Below, piece by piece: positions 33,311 through 46,080 of a DNA stretch of 64,000 nucleotides (positions are counted from its first letter, which is position 1; every line of letters begins with the position of its first letter). Position numbers and translations under genes: made by a program. Source of the DNA: Channallabes apus (taxonomy: Eukaryota; Chordata; Actinopteri; Siluriformes; Clariidae). The stretch lies in assembly GCA_030522415.1 (NCBI GenBank), contig CM060109.1:33982892-34046891 (forward strand), in the 5' to 3' direction. Below the pieces are notes generated by a model that was given only the letters and a program-made list of their open reading frames with translations, did not search any database and was not told the origin of the DNA.

Positions 33311-36300
33311 GCATTTATACAGTGTTAAGTGGGTGATAACAGATAGAAATGATATAACATCATGTGTGTTGTGCAGGTGAATATTCAATATGACAGAAAT
33401 TCTTTAAATTGACATGAAGATCAGTTCAGCATAGGGACTGTGTCAACTGCTAGACACAAAAATGCACATAAATCTAATAATGGAAAGAGAATACAGTGTA
33501 GGAAATATTTCACTAAATGTAGAATGATTAGTAATGTGAATCAAACTAAATATAAAAAGCTGAAACCTTTGAAAACTCAGTGCAAAATGATGCGACATAC
33601 AGATTTTATAGATTTCTTTTACAATTATTTTATGTTATTTCATTGCCTCCATTAATTTACAGTAATAACTGCAATGAGGCCACCTTCTATTCTACAGTAA
33701 TACATGTTTTCTAATAGCGTTAGGCTTTTATTGCTTAACATAAATAAGGGAAGTTAATGTGTCATACGAGTTAATACAAGGCATGCATTTTCATTACACA
33801 GTGGGTGGGCAAGTGCACTGCAGGTGGAAGGAGCAGACATGCTGATGGGATTTTCCTAATTCCTAAGATTATAAACACTCATCAGTGTTGACCTAAACAT
33901 GTATTTGGTTGGCTCTGTCATTTCTCATCTTTTCCACCGACCACCTGCTCTTACCATAGTTGAAATAGTGCGCTGCAGTTTGGTTTTAACCATTTTAAAT
34001 ACAAAAGTCACACAAGCATAAGTGTGTATAGTCTTATACACACTTGATTTGTGTTACAATTATACTTAAGCTAAGTATAGTTTAATCAGACTACAATGTG
34101 TGTGATTATAAAATCATTGGAGTGCTGCTGAGACATCTACAGTACCATGAAATACATGTTGTAGAAAGGTAAAAAGGCATGTAATGGGACCACAGATAGT
34201 ACTTAGGACATGTTACAGCTCCAATCATGTCATGCTCAGTATAACACAACTTACAAGAGTTGATCATATGTGTTGGCTGGAGAAAAGAAAATGGGCCATG
34301 TCTTTTATATTCAAACAGAGCCAGAGTGCAGAGTTCATTCTCTAGTGCCTTGCATGAGGAAAGCAAATTAGTCAAAATTAGTCCTTCAAATTAGTAGTGA
34401 AATTGGGTTGAGGATGTTAAGGAGTAGAACTATAGGTTGAGGCTGACTTTATGATTGCCATATGGTCTTGTACATTCCTCAAAATAGTGGTGTGCCAAAG
34501 GGGTGTAATGAAATAGTGGTGGCTGTGTTTATGCTGTTTCACGTACAGGCAGCTGGTGTTGTGTTGGTGATTGTTACACTAATCATCTGCTCAATTACGC
34601 AGGAATGGTGCTGAGAGATGAGGGAAGGCTCTACTTTGCCCTCCCAGCAATCGAACGTACTGTACAGTACCTTAATCTAAAACTAAACTTAATCGACGAA
34701 AAAAAATACTATCCCCAGGTTTTAGTCTTGTTATAATCAATTAAAATAATTCTCACCCCTGAACATTGTACATGCAGTTCAATATGTACATGCAGTTCTC
34801 TTTTATTGAGCTATTATATTTGATTACAGAAATATTGCTTTTGGGGATGTCTGTTGTACTGACAGTTAATCCTCTACAGCACATCTGCTCACTATTTGAG
34901 AGTTATATTTGTTTATAGCCAATAGTGAAACTAATAATAAAATAATACATAATAATAATAAATACACCATATGTAACAAATAGTTAAGTGGGGCTGTTGT
35001 AGGATGTAACATTGTAAAACATTTCATCAGGTTTTATGGCTTTGTTGAACAAGTGGATTTTTCCCGCCCTCTCAGTTCTTATCACTGAAAGCTCTTGATA
35101 TACAGTAGATAGGTACCATCAGGAATTCCATTAACAATTTTTTTATACTATACAATTTGTATTTTTTAGTTTAGACTTTGACACTGAATTTCATTCTATT
35201 TGCATTATATGACACATATATGACATAGGGATAGAAAGTTTCACAGTACAAGGTAGCCATGAAGCAATGATAGGACTGCCTGTTTCATGTCTGAAACTTT
35301 TGCTTCCCAGAAACTTCTTTAATAGCCTAAACATATGGACATTACTTGAACAAATATACTAGAATGTGGCAATAACTCCCAGCTGAGTTCCTGTAATGTG
35401 CAAGTGGTGTTTGTTTACAAGTTATCCAAAGATTTTCAAGGATCAGGTGTTCCACTCGCTGAATGTTCAGGGAAAAGACTGTAGTGCACTTGAGCCACCA
35501 CAGCCGGCATCATTGACAGAAGCACAGCTTTCTTTATTTATTACTCAGATTATATACTTAATTTTTTACAATGGTTTCTAATATAATATATAGCATTCCA
35601 ACTCTTATGTTAAATTAAAAAATACACAACAAAAGAAATGAAAGAAAATTTATTTCACATATATTAGCGATATATATATAAAAAAAAAAACTTTCTACTT
35701 ACTGTTGTTTTTTCTCCCCACAGGAAGTAGAAGTAACTACTTCAGGAAATATCCTGCCATGGCCTGTCAACTGTCTGGTTTGGAAGTGCCTGCGGTGTGT
35801 CCAAAGGATACCGGTAGGAGCCCAGTGTGAATTAGCATATAAGGGCATTACATGTTAATGCAGGGGCTACAAGCTGAGTACTTTGATTTCTATGCTCCAA
35901 GCAGGAGCTGCATTTTTCCAATGGCTGGTTTCCTGAGGGAGGGACTGTGCCTGGAGAGCTGACAGGGGAGAAAGCAAGGTTACTTGTATAGTACTAAGAA
36001 TGCACTGTTGAAAGTAGACTTGAAGACATCAGAGATTACAAAAACTGAGTTAATAAAAGAGGATAAAATATTGGTTTGAAAAGGCTGCTGTGGCCACATA
36101 ATTTGTATCCATCTTTCATGCTCATTAAAACAACATAAAGTCGAACACAAAATTATTCAAAATAAAGTATTGGACTTAGGATAGGGACATTATTAGAATC
36201 CATATGGACAGTCTGCTCCAGAGATATATTTAAAAATACTAATGCAGTCTTAATGCAACCCCTCAGATGAGTCTATTATTTGATATAAGCCATTAAACAT

Positions 36301-37074
36301 GCAGCAGTACCATACGCATGAACTAATTTGTCAGTAAACCTTCTATATATTGAAAACAGCAACTAGATAATGTTATGTTAAAGAAAAGAGTTGAGGATAT
36401 TTTTTGGAGATCGGTTTATTGTAGATTGCTAGCCTTTGTACTCCTCATTCTGTATTTATTTTGAGCTTCATCTCTGTTGGTACTACTTGAAGAGCTCTCT
36501 TCCTGCACCTGATCACAGGCCTTCTGTTCCCAGGGCTTAGATAATCAAGAGAGGAAATTAGCAAAGCACCAGTGCTTCAGATTAGTCTATTCTATACCAA
36601 GTGAGTATGTTCATCTACTACAGCTGAAATTCTGTAGAACAAAAAAACAACAACAAAAATTTTAAGGTAAAACAACATTTTATTTTAAACCAAAACATTT
36701 TCAAAATTAACAATACAATAAATAAAAACACTGATAAAACAATGAGGGTTTTATAGCTATTATTAAGTCATATAATTGGTGACATAGCTACGGTTCAGAC
36801 AAATAGTTTACAAATGCTTTGTTTCAAAGAATTATGCAAGTGACATATCAAAAGGATTTCAATAAAATAAACATTTTTCAAATACATTTTTCAAATATTT
36901 TTGGAAAAAGTTTGCCAGGTGATCTTAAGTAAAAAAAAATCTCCTGAAAGTGGTTATTCCACTTTATTATGCAAGTCACAGTACTCGTGCAAAATGGGGG
37001 GAAGGAAAGATCTTTCTGAAGCTAAAAAGTATAAAATAGTGCAATGTCATACAAACTGATATTTCATGAAAACT
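33311..37074. other. Intergenic; one exon-like block
   Basis: No recognised gene. The block at 35726-35813 is bounded by a strong acceptor (TTTTTTCTCCCCACAG) and a donor (ACCG then GTAGGA) and is given separately. The rest is AT-rich. Confidence 0.45.
35726..35812 (+). other. Exon-like block, unassigned
   Basis: A polypyrimidine tract plus CAG (ending 35725) precedes about 87 bases of balanced composition, then GTAGGA. Two frames are open through it, including one with MACQLSGLEVPAVCPKDT, which I do not recognise. It could be an exon of a long non-coding RNA, or a conserved element with chance splice signals. Confidence 0.3.
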
Positions 37075-37085
37075 GAATGGAAATC

Positions 37086-37443
37086 GGCGGCGCGGTGGTG
37101 TAGTGGTTAGCACTGTCACCTTGCACCTCCAGGGTCTGGGTTCGATTCCCCGGCCAGGCTCGATTCCCGTCTCTGTGTGCATGGAGTTTGCATGTTCTCC
37201 CCGTGCTTGGTGGGTTTCCTCCGGGTACTCTGGTTTCCTCCCACAGTCCAAAGATATGCAGGTTAGGCTAATTGGCATTCCCAAATTGCCCGTAGTGTGT
37301 GATTGAGTGTGTGTATGTGTGTGTGCCCTGCGATGGATTGGCACCCTGTCCAGGGTGTACCCCGCCTAGTGGTAGATAGGCTCCAGGTCCCCCGCGACCC
37401 TGAACACAGGATTAAGCGGTATAGAAAATGAATGAATGAGGAT
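37086..37443 (+). repeat. Full-length tRNA-derived SINE with 12-bp target duplication
   Basis: The head has an A-box-like GGTGTAGTGGTTAG (37098-37111) and a perfect B box GGTTCGATTCC (37139-37149), as expected of an internal RNA polymerase III promoter. The body follows, with a GT run near 37308-37324 and a GAAT-type tail (37426-37440). The direct repeat TGAATGGAAATC at 37074-37085 and 37443-37454 marks the insertion. It resembles the Mermaid-type SINEs described from catfish, but that name is from memory and unverified. Confidence 0.9.
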
Positions 37444-37744
37444 GAATGGAAATCATCGAACAGGCAAAAAGATTTGTGAGTGATTTCAAGCATGAATTTT
37501 GTCAGATGAAAGTTTTTTAAGGAAACAAACAAATTAATGGCGTTAAAAGGTCAGGAATATTAAAAACCACTGCTTGGAAGTACTTTATGGTTCTGGTATC
37601 TCTGGAACACCAAGAACCTCACATGCAGGATCCTCCAGAGGTTGATAATTTCATTTACAAATGCATTAATGCCACAAAATCAATAAGAGAAACAAACTTC
37701 ATGGGCTCAGAAGCAAGTAGTGGGCTCAGAAGCAAGTTTTACAT

Positions 37745-38200
37745 TAAGATACATTTGCAAACATGTTAATTGACAAATGAATGTTGTGCTACACAGCATG
37801 GCCCAGATGGATAGAGTTGTGGATGGCTGATGAATAGCTACCCTGTTCCAACAAGATGTCAACAAGAAGGTAGTGGAATGATGATTTGGGCTGGAACATG
37901 AAATGAGATTGAAGGAATTTTAAGGTCCCTGAGGGCGTCAAAATGACCTCTGTAAGATATGTGAAGTTTCTAAATGACTATTTTCTGCCATGGTATAAAA
38001 TGAAGCATTTTGCTTTCTGAAACAAAATTATTTTCATGCAGGAAAATTAACCATTCCATGTGAAAAAAATAATAAAAATCAAAGAGGGTGGGTGACAGCA
38101 TACCTCTAAAAAGCAACTCTTGCAAGTATTTTGGCAGCCACACGTGAAATACAGGCAGACACTTACGTTCAATGGATGAGATAGTTGTTAAAGTCATCTC
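37745..38200 (+). mobile_element. Decayed Tc1/mariner transposase fragment
   Basis: Read on the plus strand with frameshifts and stops, it gives the ordered remnants GGGMMIW and then a GxLRS-like block, then MTIFCHGIK and then TKLFSC, the usual order in one Tc1 subfamily. No terminal repeats were found. Confidence 0.45.
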
Positions 38201-40191
38201 AAGAAGAGCTCATATATTAATATGTGACTGGAACTGTAAATATCATTTTTAATTAGTTTTTATTGTTTGTTTTATAAAAAATTAAATGTCTATGCACAGA
38301 TATGACAGATTTCTTTAAAAATACAGATTTTGGATTTTTTTAAATGCATTCCGCATAATTATTTGAAACAGACTATCAGTAAACCTGTTGTCATTATCAG
38401 TGCTTTTGCTTTTGATTACATCCATGTTATAATAGTTAGGAATAAATAAACAATCCTTAATCTTACTGTTTGTTTAGGAAAAAACAAACAAAAATGCCAT
38501 ATGCATAATAACGTGGAATATGGTGTTATATTTTTGTAACCCTATGTTTTTTTAGAATGGTACAAACACTGATTTAAATGCAATAGTCTTCTTGGACATA
38601 CTGAATGCGTATAAAGCTTACATAAAATATTTCAGTTCTATAAACTTTAATGATGATCTCAGTCCTAATCTCAGCCATATCTCACAAATGGCTTTTGTCA
38701 TTTAGAATAAATATTTCAATTGGAGCAACAAAATGGCAGGTTCAGTCCAATGTCACAATATAATTATATGCGTTTACTGGTTGGTCCTTACACCTGGTCA
38801 GACACTTCACTTCTAGATGATATGTAATGTTCTTGTTCCCAACATATCAAACCACTGACCCAACAGCTGGCTGAAAATAATACAGTTTCTGGAATTAGGC
38901 TCCCATCAAAATATTTAAAGTTGTAGTTCTCCGAAATCATGTACAGTTTTACACCAGAGCACATACTGCACAATCTTTGCATTCTTGAACTGATATTAGG
39001 GTCATTCCTCTCCACATTTATCTGGTGTATCTAACTCTGCATTAAATCATGGTGGGTGTGTGGTGTCTGTTAAAACTAACAGTTACTCACTTGATTTGAC
39101 TTTAACAGGAAATGCATCTTGTAATTTCTAAAAATAAAGCAAAAGCAGCAACAAAAAAAAAGAGAAAAATAATGTAAGTAGCTTGGTAGAATTTGGGTTG
39201 TCCTGCTGAATTTGAATGGAATGACACTATGCCTTCTGGGATTCTCAGTGCTCGCAGTGTTTTCCCAAAATTGGTCAAAAGCTTATCATTGGTCTACTAT
39301 ACACTCAAAGCACTTCTGCCATCAACATCTCATTACTTGTCCCCAAGTTATTCTTTTACTGAAATAGAAAATGTGAAATACTTTGCTCTAACATAATGAG
39401 ATCTACTAGCCAATATTTACAACATACCATCCAGTCAATAACTCATATTTGCCAATAGAACTTAGCAATTTATTTAGCATGTAGCATAAAAAAACATGTA
39501 TATTCTTATGCAAAAGTCAAAATAATATAACAAAACAGTTAACACTTTGGTAGAAACAATTTGCACTTTTTTTTTTTTTTTTTTACAAATCTATCAAATC
39601 TGCAGATCACAAGACCACAGACAAAATATATTAAAGTAAAACAACTATTTGAACAAGGCTGCTACTCAAATATTCAAACATTCATAGCCACTTTAACACA
39701 AAACTGGCCTTCATTTGAAACTAGCCAGGCAGTTGTTTTCAACAAAACCAGTGGTATGTGCTTACGCTTCTGTTCCTGATCACAAACCACCAAACAGGAA
39801 ATGTTCAACATGGTTTACAAAAAGTAGGAAAAATATACCTCTTAGACTTGGATACATTTAAGTGGCTTCTTTCATTGCATTGACTCAGTGATAGCTCTTT
39901 GAAAGTCCAAGTGGACAGCACTTCGGGCCGAATTCATTAGCGCCTCACTCTTCGCATCATACACAAACTCGGACAGGATGGTTTACTTTTACAGAAAGTT
40001 GCTTTTCTCCAAGTTTATTGTTATGCTTGTCTAATGGAGGGAGTCAAAGTTTCCTTTCCTGAGTCGCCTCCCAGAAAATCTGAAAGCTTTCCAGGGAAAG
40101 ATTCCACAGTGAGACTCTGGCCCATCTCACACTGCTCATGTCAGCGCTGCTCTACTCCAAGGCTGTGTGTCACTGGCTGGCTTTCCCCGCT
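38201..40191 (-). other. vgll3 downstream region / probable long 3' UTR
   Basis: AT-rich sequence with no competing gene. vgll3 transcripts are known to have long 3' UTRs, and a minus-strand AATAAA lies at 40014-40019, with others further on. A T-run is at 39566-39583. The exact end of the transcript cannot be set from sequence. Confidence 0.4.
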
Positions 40192-41963
40192 TCAGAACCA
40201 GACACTGGATTTTGCTTTGTCCTGTTCCAGTGCTGAAGGAAAAAAATTATGTTTAATACAGGCACCTACATCCGATATGGAAGACTATATTTAGGATAGT
40301 TGGTTGTTAACTGATATAACTGGACCACAGTTTCAGAGCATATAATCTATATTATTAGGATAAATGTCTATTATATTTTCATTTCCCTACCTGTGTCATA
40401 GATATCTACAGAGCCATGAAAGGATGCTGGCCAGCTAGAGGCAGCAGGCTCCAACTCTGTCTTGATTCCCTCTGAATTTGAAGAAGATGGGCTACTTGAT
40501 GCCCTCATGCCAGGCAACAAAAGGGCACTGAAGCGATGGTCTAGAGCACTGCTGTGATGGAGCATTGGATGGGCATGAGCATGGGGATGATGGTGACGAG
40601 GGTGAATATGTGGGTACATGTCATGGACATGATGGTGTCCGGCACTGCTTTGGCCACCCAGGCCATATGGCCATGAGTCAGTAAGGGATGAATGATGGGT
40701 CAGGCTAGGCTGGGTCAAGCTATGGCCACTCCAAATGCCAGTGTCACCTGTATGGAAGGCAGCAGCTGCAGGGAAATCACTATGAACAGAAGGAATGCAG
40801 GAGTTGGTCTGAGATGGGTAACTGTTGTTCCATACTGAGGAGGGCAAGGAGGCACTCTGAGCCTCGCAGGGAGAACTGCCATCTAAAAATGACAAACATT
40901 GGAAACCATTAGGGTAATACTAATGTACAGATCATGTATCAATATAATCTATTTATATCTACTACTTAGATGTCAATGAAATCTGATGATAAAATTGTCA
41001 TCCTGGCTCAACTTACCTTTCCATGGTCCTCCAGACGGAAGCCTAATGCTCTTGCTGTCATTACTGAAGGCACTAGGTTGACTGAGGGCACGGGAGAAGT
41101 GCTCATCCACCACATCGCCAATGTCTCCACGGAAATATGTAAACAGCACACACCTGGAGCTCAGGTACTCCGTTTCAGCCGGTTGTGAATCCTTAGATCT
41201 CCCTTCCTCCTCACCATTCTGCTCATCAGTATCTCTTTCCAACTCAGTCTCAGGTCTGGGCTTCTCAGCCTGTTTACTCTGGACACAGTGTGCAGGCAAG
41301 TCAGCAAAGTCATGCATCCTGCTGTATGGACTAAACTTCTTCTGTAGAGCAACAAAGAAACATAAAGATTACATAAGAAAATATTTTAAAATTAGTATAC
41401 TGCATACATATTCAGTTCCTGTTGTGGCACTACACTATACTATGTACATAGCTCTTGGTCTGCTGTCGAATCAGCTTAGTCTCTCAGCTGAGAGACTAAT
41501 ACTTTAAAATGTTTTGCATTTGAAGTGACTGCAGGAATACTCAATTATTGTTTGGATATGTATGTTGACATAGCAACATGATCTATCTTTAAAACTATTT
41601 CATTGGCTTTACAGATGATACTGTATATAAATGGCAGTTAATGTTCAATGTGCTAATGCACAAAATATTACACCATACTGTAAATGTTTAAAAGAATAAA
41701 AATAGATGCCATAAGAGCATCTAAGAGCCTAACCACTATATAATTTCTACATTACAGTATCAACTAAAAACAAAAAATTTAGAGTCTTGGTAAAAAGATA
41801 CAGAGGGGAAAAACACTTAATATGCAGTTAAACCTAGTGAAGTAAATGACTTTACCTGCTGCTGCTGATGATGATAGTATGCCGCTTTATAGGCTGCTGC
41901 TGCCGTCGCTGGCAAGTAATGATGAGCTCCATAATTCTGATACATAACATCCAGGCAGCTCAT
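40192..41963 (-). CDS. vgll3: Vestigial-like family member 3 (TEAD cofactor), complete, four coding exons, 321 aa
   Basis: VGLL3 binds TEAD factors through a TONDU (vestigial) domain and acts in the nucleus. In salmon the locus controls age at maturity. The coding exons are 41963-41856, 41341-41017, 40882-40391 and 40232-40192. All junctions are GT-AG and the phases join to 966 bases. The start is MSCLDVMYQ, the family start. Exon 2 has an acidic run and then the TONDU domain at residues 94-122 (SSRCVLFTYF, then DVVDEHFSRAL). Exon 3 has DSWPYGLG, a histidine-rich stretch at residues 227-254, then FHGSVDIYDTG. The 41-base last exon encodes LEQDKAKSSVWF. The SWPY, His-rich and VDI blocks match VGLL3 better than VGLL2, and the chmp2b-pou1f1 neighbourhood agrees. 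An alternative reading-through of the third exon donor would end in REMKI. Confidence 0.93.
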
Positions 41964-42052
41964 GGCAGAAGTCTGTCAGTAATCTCGATAGGTTTTCAGA
42001 AAAGTGTCTGGCTCCTCAGTGAGGGATAAATGCTGGTGTCATCACTGCTCTC

Positions 42053-42058
42053 TTTATA
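42053..42058 (-). promoter_or_regulatory. vgll3: TATA box of vgll3
   Basis: On the minus strand TTTATAAAGAG lies about 90 bases upstream of the start codon. This places the transcription start near 42025. Confidence 0.65.
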
Positions 42059-42214
42059 AACCTGAGCGACAACAAAAGCGCTGCATTGTGTAAAAAGAGA
42101 AATTTGCATGCAAAAAGTCGAGGATTCACCACCTACAGCTCGCGGATCAAAATAGACAAACGACAGCGAGCGCTTCTACCTAAAGAGTTACCCAAAGTTG
42201 CAACAGATGCGCTG

Positions 42215-42250
42215 ATTGGATGGAAGTTTAGCGCGCCCTTCTCTGATTGG
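42215..42250 (-). promoter_or_regulatory. vgll3: Two CCAAT boxes upstream of vgll3
   Basis: Minus-strand CCAATCAG occurs twice, at 42219-42212 and 42250-42243, within a CpG-richer block (42100-42310). Both are in forward orientation relative to vgll3 and suit NF-Y binding. Confidence 0.55.
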
Positions 42251-42339
42251 AGGAAGTGATTAGCGCAGGCACACACCCACTTCAGTTCCAGGGCTAGACG
42301 AGCGTCCAAACTCAGAAAGATCACGAAACGTATTTGTGA

Positions 42340-44276
42340 GAGATAGCTTAGAGATGTAACTACAGTAGCTATCACGTGAGTGTTTTTGTACTCCCTACAC
42401 ATCAAAAGAAGCAACATGTAGCCACTGACAGTGACATCTTATGATAAAGTTAAAGAAAATGGTTGTAACCTTTCATTTACAAGGAATCTATGCCTGTTTA
42501 AATGAGCTGTTTATTTTACTTATTTTTCAGTATGACAGGGTTATATATGCTTGAACTGACTACATGTATAATGAATTAAATTAAAATATTATTTTAACAA
42601 AACCATATATGTTTTCACGATTTTTCAGACCAGAAATAACTGCCTGACCTCTCCCATTAATAAGCCAGGTTTGAAGCAAGTATGTGCTGCCACCTGCTGT
42701 AGCCTTAGAGAGTGTATGTTATTACAGTATGTTCCATAGTATTGGGCCTGACATTTCTGTCTTGGTCCTTGGTGTAAAATGCATATGTATTCCGACTGGA
42801 TTTTGGGTGCCCTTATACAATACAATATTGAGCCAATCCAGAAAGCGCGAGCGCAGACACGCAAACACGGGCGCGCACACGGACGCGTGCAGTATAACTA
42901 TAATAACGTAAAATGCTAAACCAATTCCTTATCTAACATATCTTTGTTTGTTTTGTATAAGTCTTATAGAACTTATATTCCTGTAGACTCCTGATAAGAT
43001 TTTATGCTACTGCTGACAAGTAACACAGTAAATAATGTGGCAGTAGCATTTGATGGATAGATGTTCTTTACTGATCACCAAAGTGATATTAAAAAGCTAA
43101 AGGAATGGATTGCTTAAATATGATTTGATTGTGTATTTTCATTTCAGATTTTCAAAACAGTTGTATTGTAATAAGTTAAAAACTAGTTTAGTTTTACACT
43201 AACAGCTACTGTACAGTAAGTAACAGTATTATGTCTTTTTTTAATCCATCATGCCCATCAACATTTTTATTGTACCTTTGTTAGTACTAGTTCCCTAAAC
43301 ATTTTTAACACACAGAAAAGAAAAAGACACCATTCACCAAACAAGTCGTCTTTATTTACATTGCACAAATAATAAGGGACACTTTAAATAATTTAGATAA
43401 TATACAGTACATATTTTTGCGTCAGTGCATCTATTAATGAGTGGTAATTACTCAGATATTGCCCAAATAATAAAAACATTTTCTATAGCAAGCTGCACAA
43501 AACAATTTGTAGGTTAATTACAATTAATTAACTAACATTATTATATTCTTAAATTGCTTTAAGTGATTTGTATGATCAAAATACATGAACAGTCTATTAG
43601 GCAATATCATAAAAAAGAAGCACAGTAAGCAGATCAGTGCATGTGTACAGCAGCAATCTCTTCTGAGCGGCTGTGTCCTTATCCCCTCCTCCAGATGGTA
43701 TGGAAGAACCATGGCCTGCAGGATGTGATCAATCCCTAGAGACGCAAAAAGTGGAATGCTAAGATGTTTATTCTTTTCTCCATGGCTCCACCTTAAAACC
43801 TATTTAAGCCTTTCTTTGTCTTGTGATAGCCAAGAAATGAAGTCAACTGTATTTTAATTAGTTATGCGAAAAATGAAATGTCTTGCAAAAAAATAATGAT
43901 GTCACTGAGGCCTTATTATCTTAAAAGATAAACCATCATAATCTCCAATTAAGAAAAGTGAAATAGCATATAAAACCTTAAATATCCACCTGTTTCAAAT
44001 GCTTAACCATCAGAACTCAACAATCACTGTTTAATATCAGTAATTATACCAGGCTGTATTTGATTACTGTAATGGGCCAACATAAATTACATTAGTAGAT
44101 GCCATAGGACCAATGTAAAGTCAGTAGAATTTGTCCTTCCAGTTTTTGAGTTTTATTTCTCCATTTTTGTTTTGCTTTAGATTTATAAGCTTTCTTTTTA
44201 AACTCATTGCAACCATTCACAAATCCAGGCAGCTTCATGGAAAAAAAGTATGTGGAAACCTGATCACAGCTATATA
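42340..44276. other. vgll3-chmp2b intergenic, no gene seen
   Basis: AT-rich apart from a CG/CA-rich stretch at 42845-42890. No exon was recognised. Confidence 0.5.
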
Positions 44277-45896
44277 CAGTGGTGTGAAAAACTATTTGCC
44301 CCCCTCTTGATTTCTTATTCTTTTGCATGTTTGTCACACAAAATGTTTCTGATCATCAAACACATTTAACTATTAGTCAAAGATAACACAAGTAAACACA
44401 AAATGCAGTTTTTAAATGAGGGGTTTTATTATTTAGGAAGAAAAAAAATCCAAACCTACATGGCCCTGTGTGAAAAAGTAATTGCCCCCTGAACCTAATA
44501 ACTGGTTGGGCCATCCTTAGCAGCAATAACTGCAATCAAGCGTTTGCGATAACTTGCAACGAGTCTTTTACAGCGATCTGGAGGAATTTTGGCCCACTCA
44601 TCTTTGCAGAATTGTTGTAATTCAGCTTTATTTGAGGTTTTTCTAGCATGAACCGCCTTTTTAAGGTCATGCCACAACATCTCAATAAGATTCAGGTCAG
44701 GACTTTGACTAGGCCACTCCAAAGTCTTCATTTTGTTTTTCTTCAGCCATTCAGAGGTGGATTTGCTGGTGTGTTTTGGGTCATTGTCCTGCTGCAGCAC
44801 CCAAGATCGCTTCAGCTTGAGTTGACGAACAGATGGCCCGACATTCTCCTTCAGGATTTTTTGGTAGACAGTAGAATTCATGGTTCCATCTATCACAGCA
44901 AGCCTTCCAGGTCCTGAAGCAGCAAAACAACCCCAGACCATCACACTACCACCACCATATTTTACTGTTGGTATGATGTTCTTTTTCTGAAATGCTGTGT
45001 TACTTTTACGCCAGATGTAACGGGACACGCACTTTCCAAAAAGTTCAACTTTTGTCTCATCAGTCCACAAGGTATTTTCCCAAAAGTCTTGGCAATCATT
45101 GAGATGTTTTTTAGCAAAATTGAGACGAGCCTTAATGTTCTTTTTGCTTAAAAGTGGTTTGCGCCTTGGAAATCTGCCATGCAGGCCGTTTTTGCCCAGT
45201 CTCTTTCTTATGGTGGAGTCGTGAACACTGACCTTAATTGAGGCAAGTGAGGCCTGCAGTTCTTTAGATGTTGTCCTGGGGTCTTTTGTGGCCTCTCGGA
45301 TGAGTTGTCTCTGCGCTCTTGGGGTAATTTTGGTCGGTGGCCACTCCCGGGAAGGTTCACCACTGTTCCATGTTTTTGCCATTTGTGGATAATGGCTCTC
45401 ACTGTGGTTCGCTGGAGTCCCAAAGCTTTAGAAATGGCTTTATAACCTTTACCAGACTGCTGATAGATCTCAATTACTTTTGTTCTCATTTGTTCCTGAA
45501 TTTCTTTGGATCTTGGCATGATGTCTAGCTTTTGAGGTGCTTTTGGTCTACTTCTCTGTGTCAGGTAGCTCCTATTTAAGTGATTTCTTGATTGAAACAG
45601 GTGTGGCAGTAATCAGGCCTGGGGTGACTACAGAAATTGAACTCAGGTGTGATAAACCACAGTTAAGTTATTTTTTAACAAGGGGGCAATCACTTTTTCA
45701 CACAGGGCCATGTAGATTTGGAGGTTTTTTTCTCCCTTAATAGCGTAAACCTTCATTTAAAAACTGCATTTTGTGTTCAATTATGTTATCTTTGACTAAT
45801 AGTTAACGGTTTTTGATGAGCAGAAACATTTAAGTGTGACAAACATGCAAAAGAATAAGAAATCAGGAAGGGGGCAAATAGTTTTTCACACCACTG
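44277..45896 (-). mobile_element. Complete Tc1-like element, 1620 bp (family A)
   Basis: TA dinucleotides flank both ends (44275-44276 and 45897-45898). The inverted repeats start CAGTGGTGTGAAAAACTATT and continue, with small differences, for about 150-200 bases (through the AACTATTAGTCAAAGATAAC and AAAATGCAGTTTTTAAATGA blocks), the long IR/DR type. The copy at the window start is nearly identical. Confidence 0.96.
44495..45519 (-). pseudogene. Tc1-like transposase, nearly intact, one frameshift in the linker
   Basis: The frame opens at 45519 (MPRSKEIQEQ) with the first helix-turn-helix and breaks near 45337 in the GRP linker. There one base is missing compared with the copy at 1-670 (GTCGGTGGCC here, GTCGGCCGGCC there). 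The second frame continues to 44495, through the second DNA-binding helix (STIRKRLGKNGLHGR) and a full DD34E catalytic core. The first Asp is in LWTDETKVE, the second in [12 protein letters not shown] and the Glu in SPDLNLIEMLW. The glycine box (KYGGGSVMVWGCF) and C-terminus (AAKDGPTSY) are intact. The near-perfect state suggests recent activity of the family. Confidence 0.93.
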
Positions 45897-46080
45897 TATG
45901 TCTCTTTCTTGAACTGAGAATGAGTAAGTATGTTGTATCATTACAATTACCCTTTACTTAAACTAAAAAGCCCAAACAGGTTCTAGCATGACAGTATCAC
46001 TGTGCAACAAGCAAGAATTAGGTTTAAGAAAACAGTTTAACAAGGTTAGTGGAAAACAATTAAAATACCATACAGAGATC

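Noticed and set aside
36976..37344. 122-codon open frame on the minus strand
   Set aside because: It lies over the SINE at 37.1 kb. The HTHTHTQSHT part is the SINE's GT run read in reverse.
40371..41963. Calling the vestigial-like gene vgll2
   Set aside because: The first exon and TONDU domain are shared by both. The SWPY block, His-rich tract and VDI-DTG end, with the chmp2b/pou1f1 neighbours, fit vgll3.
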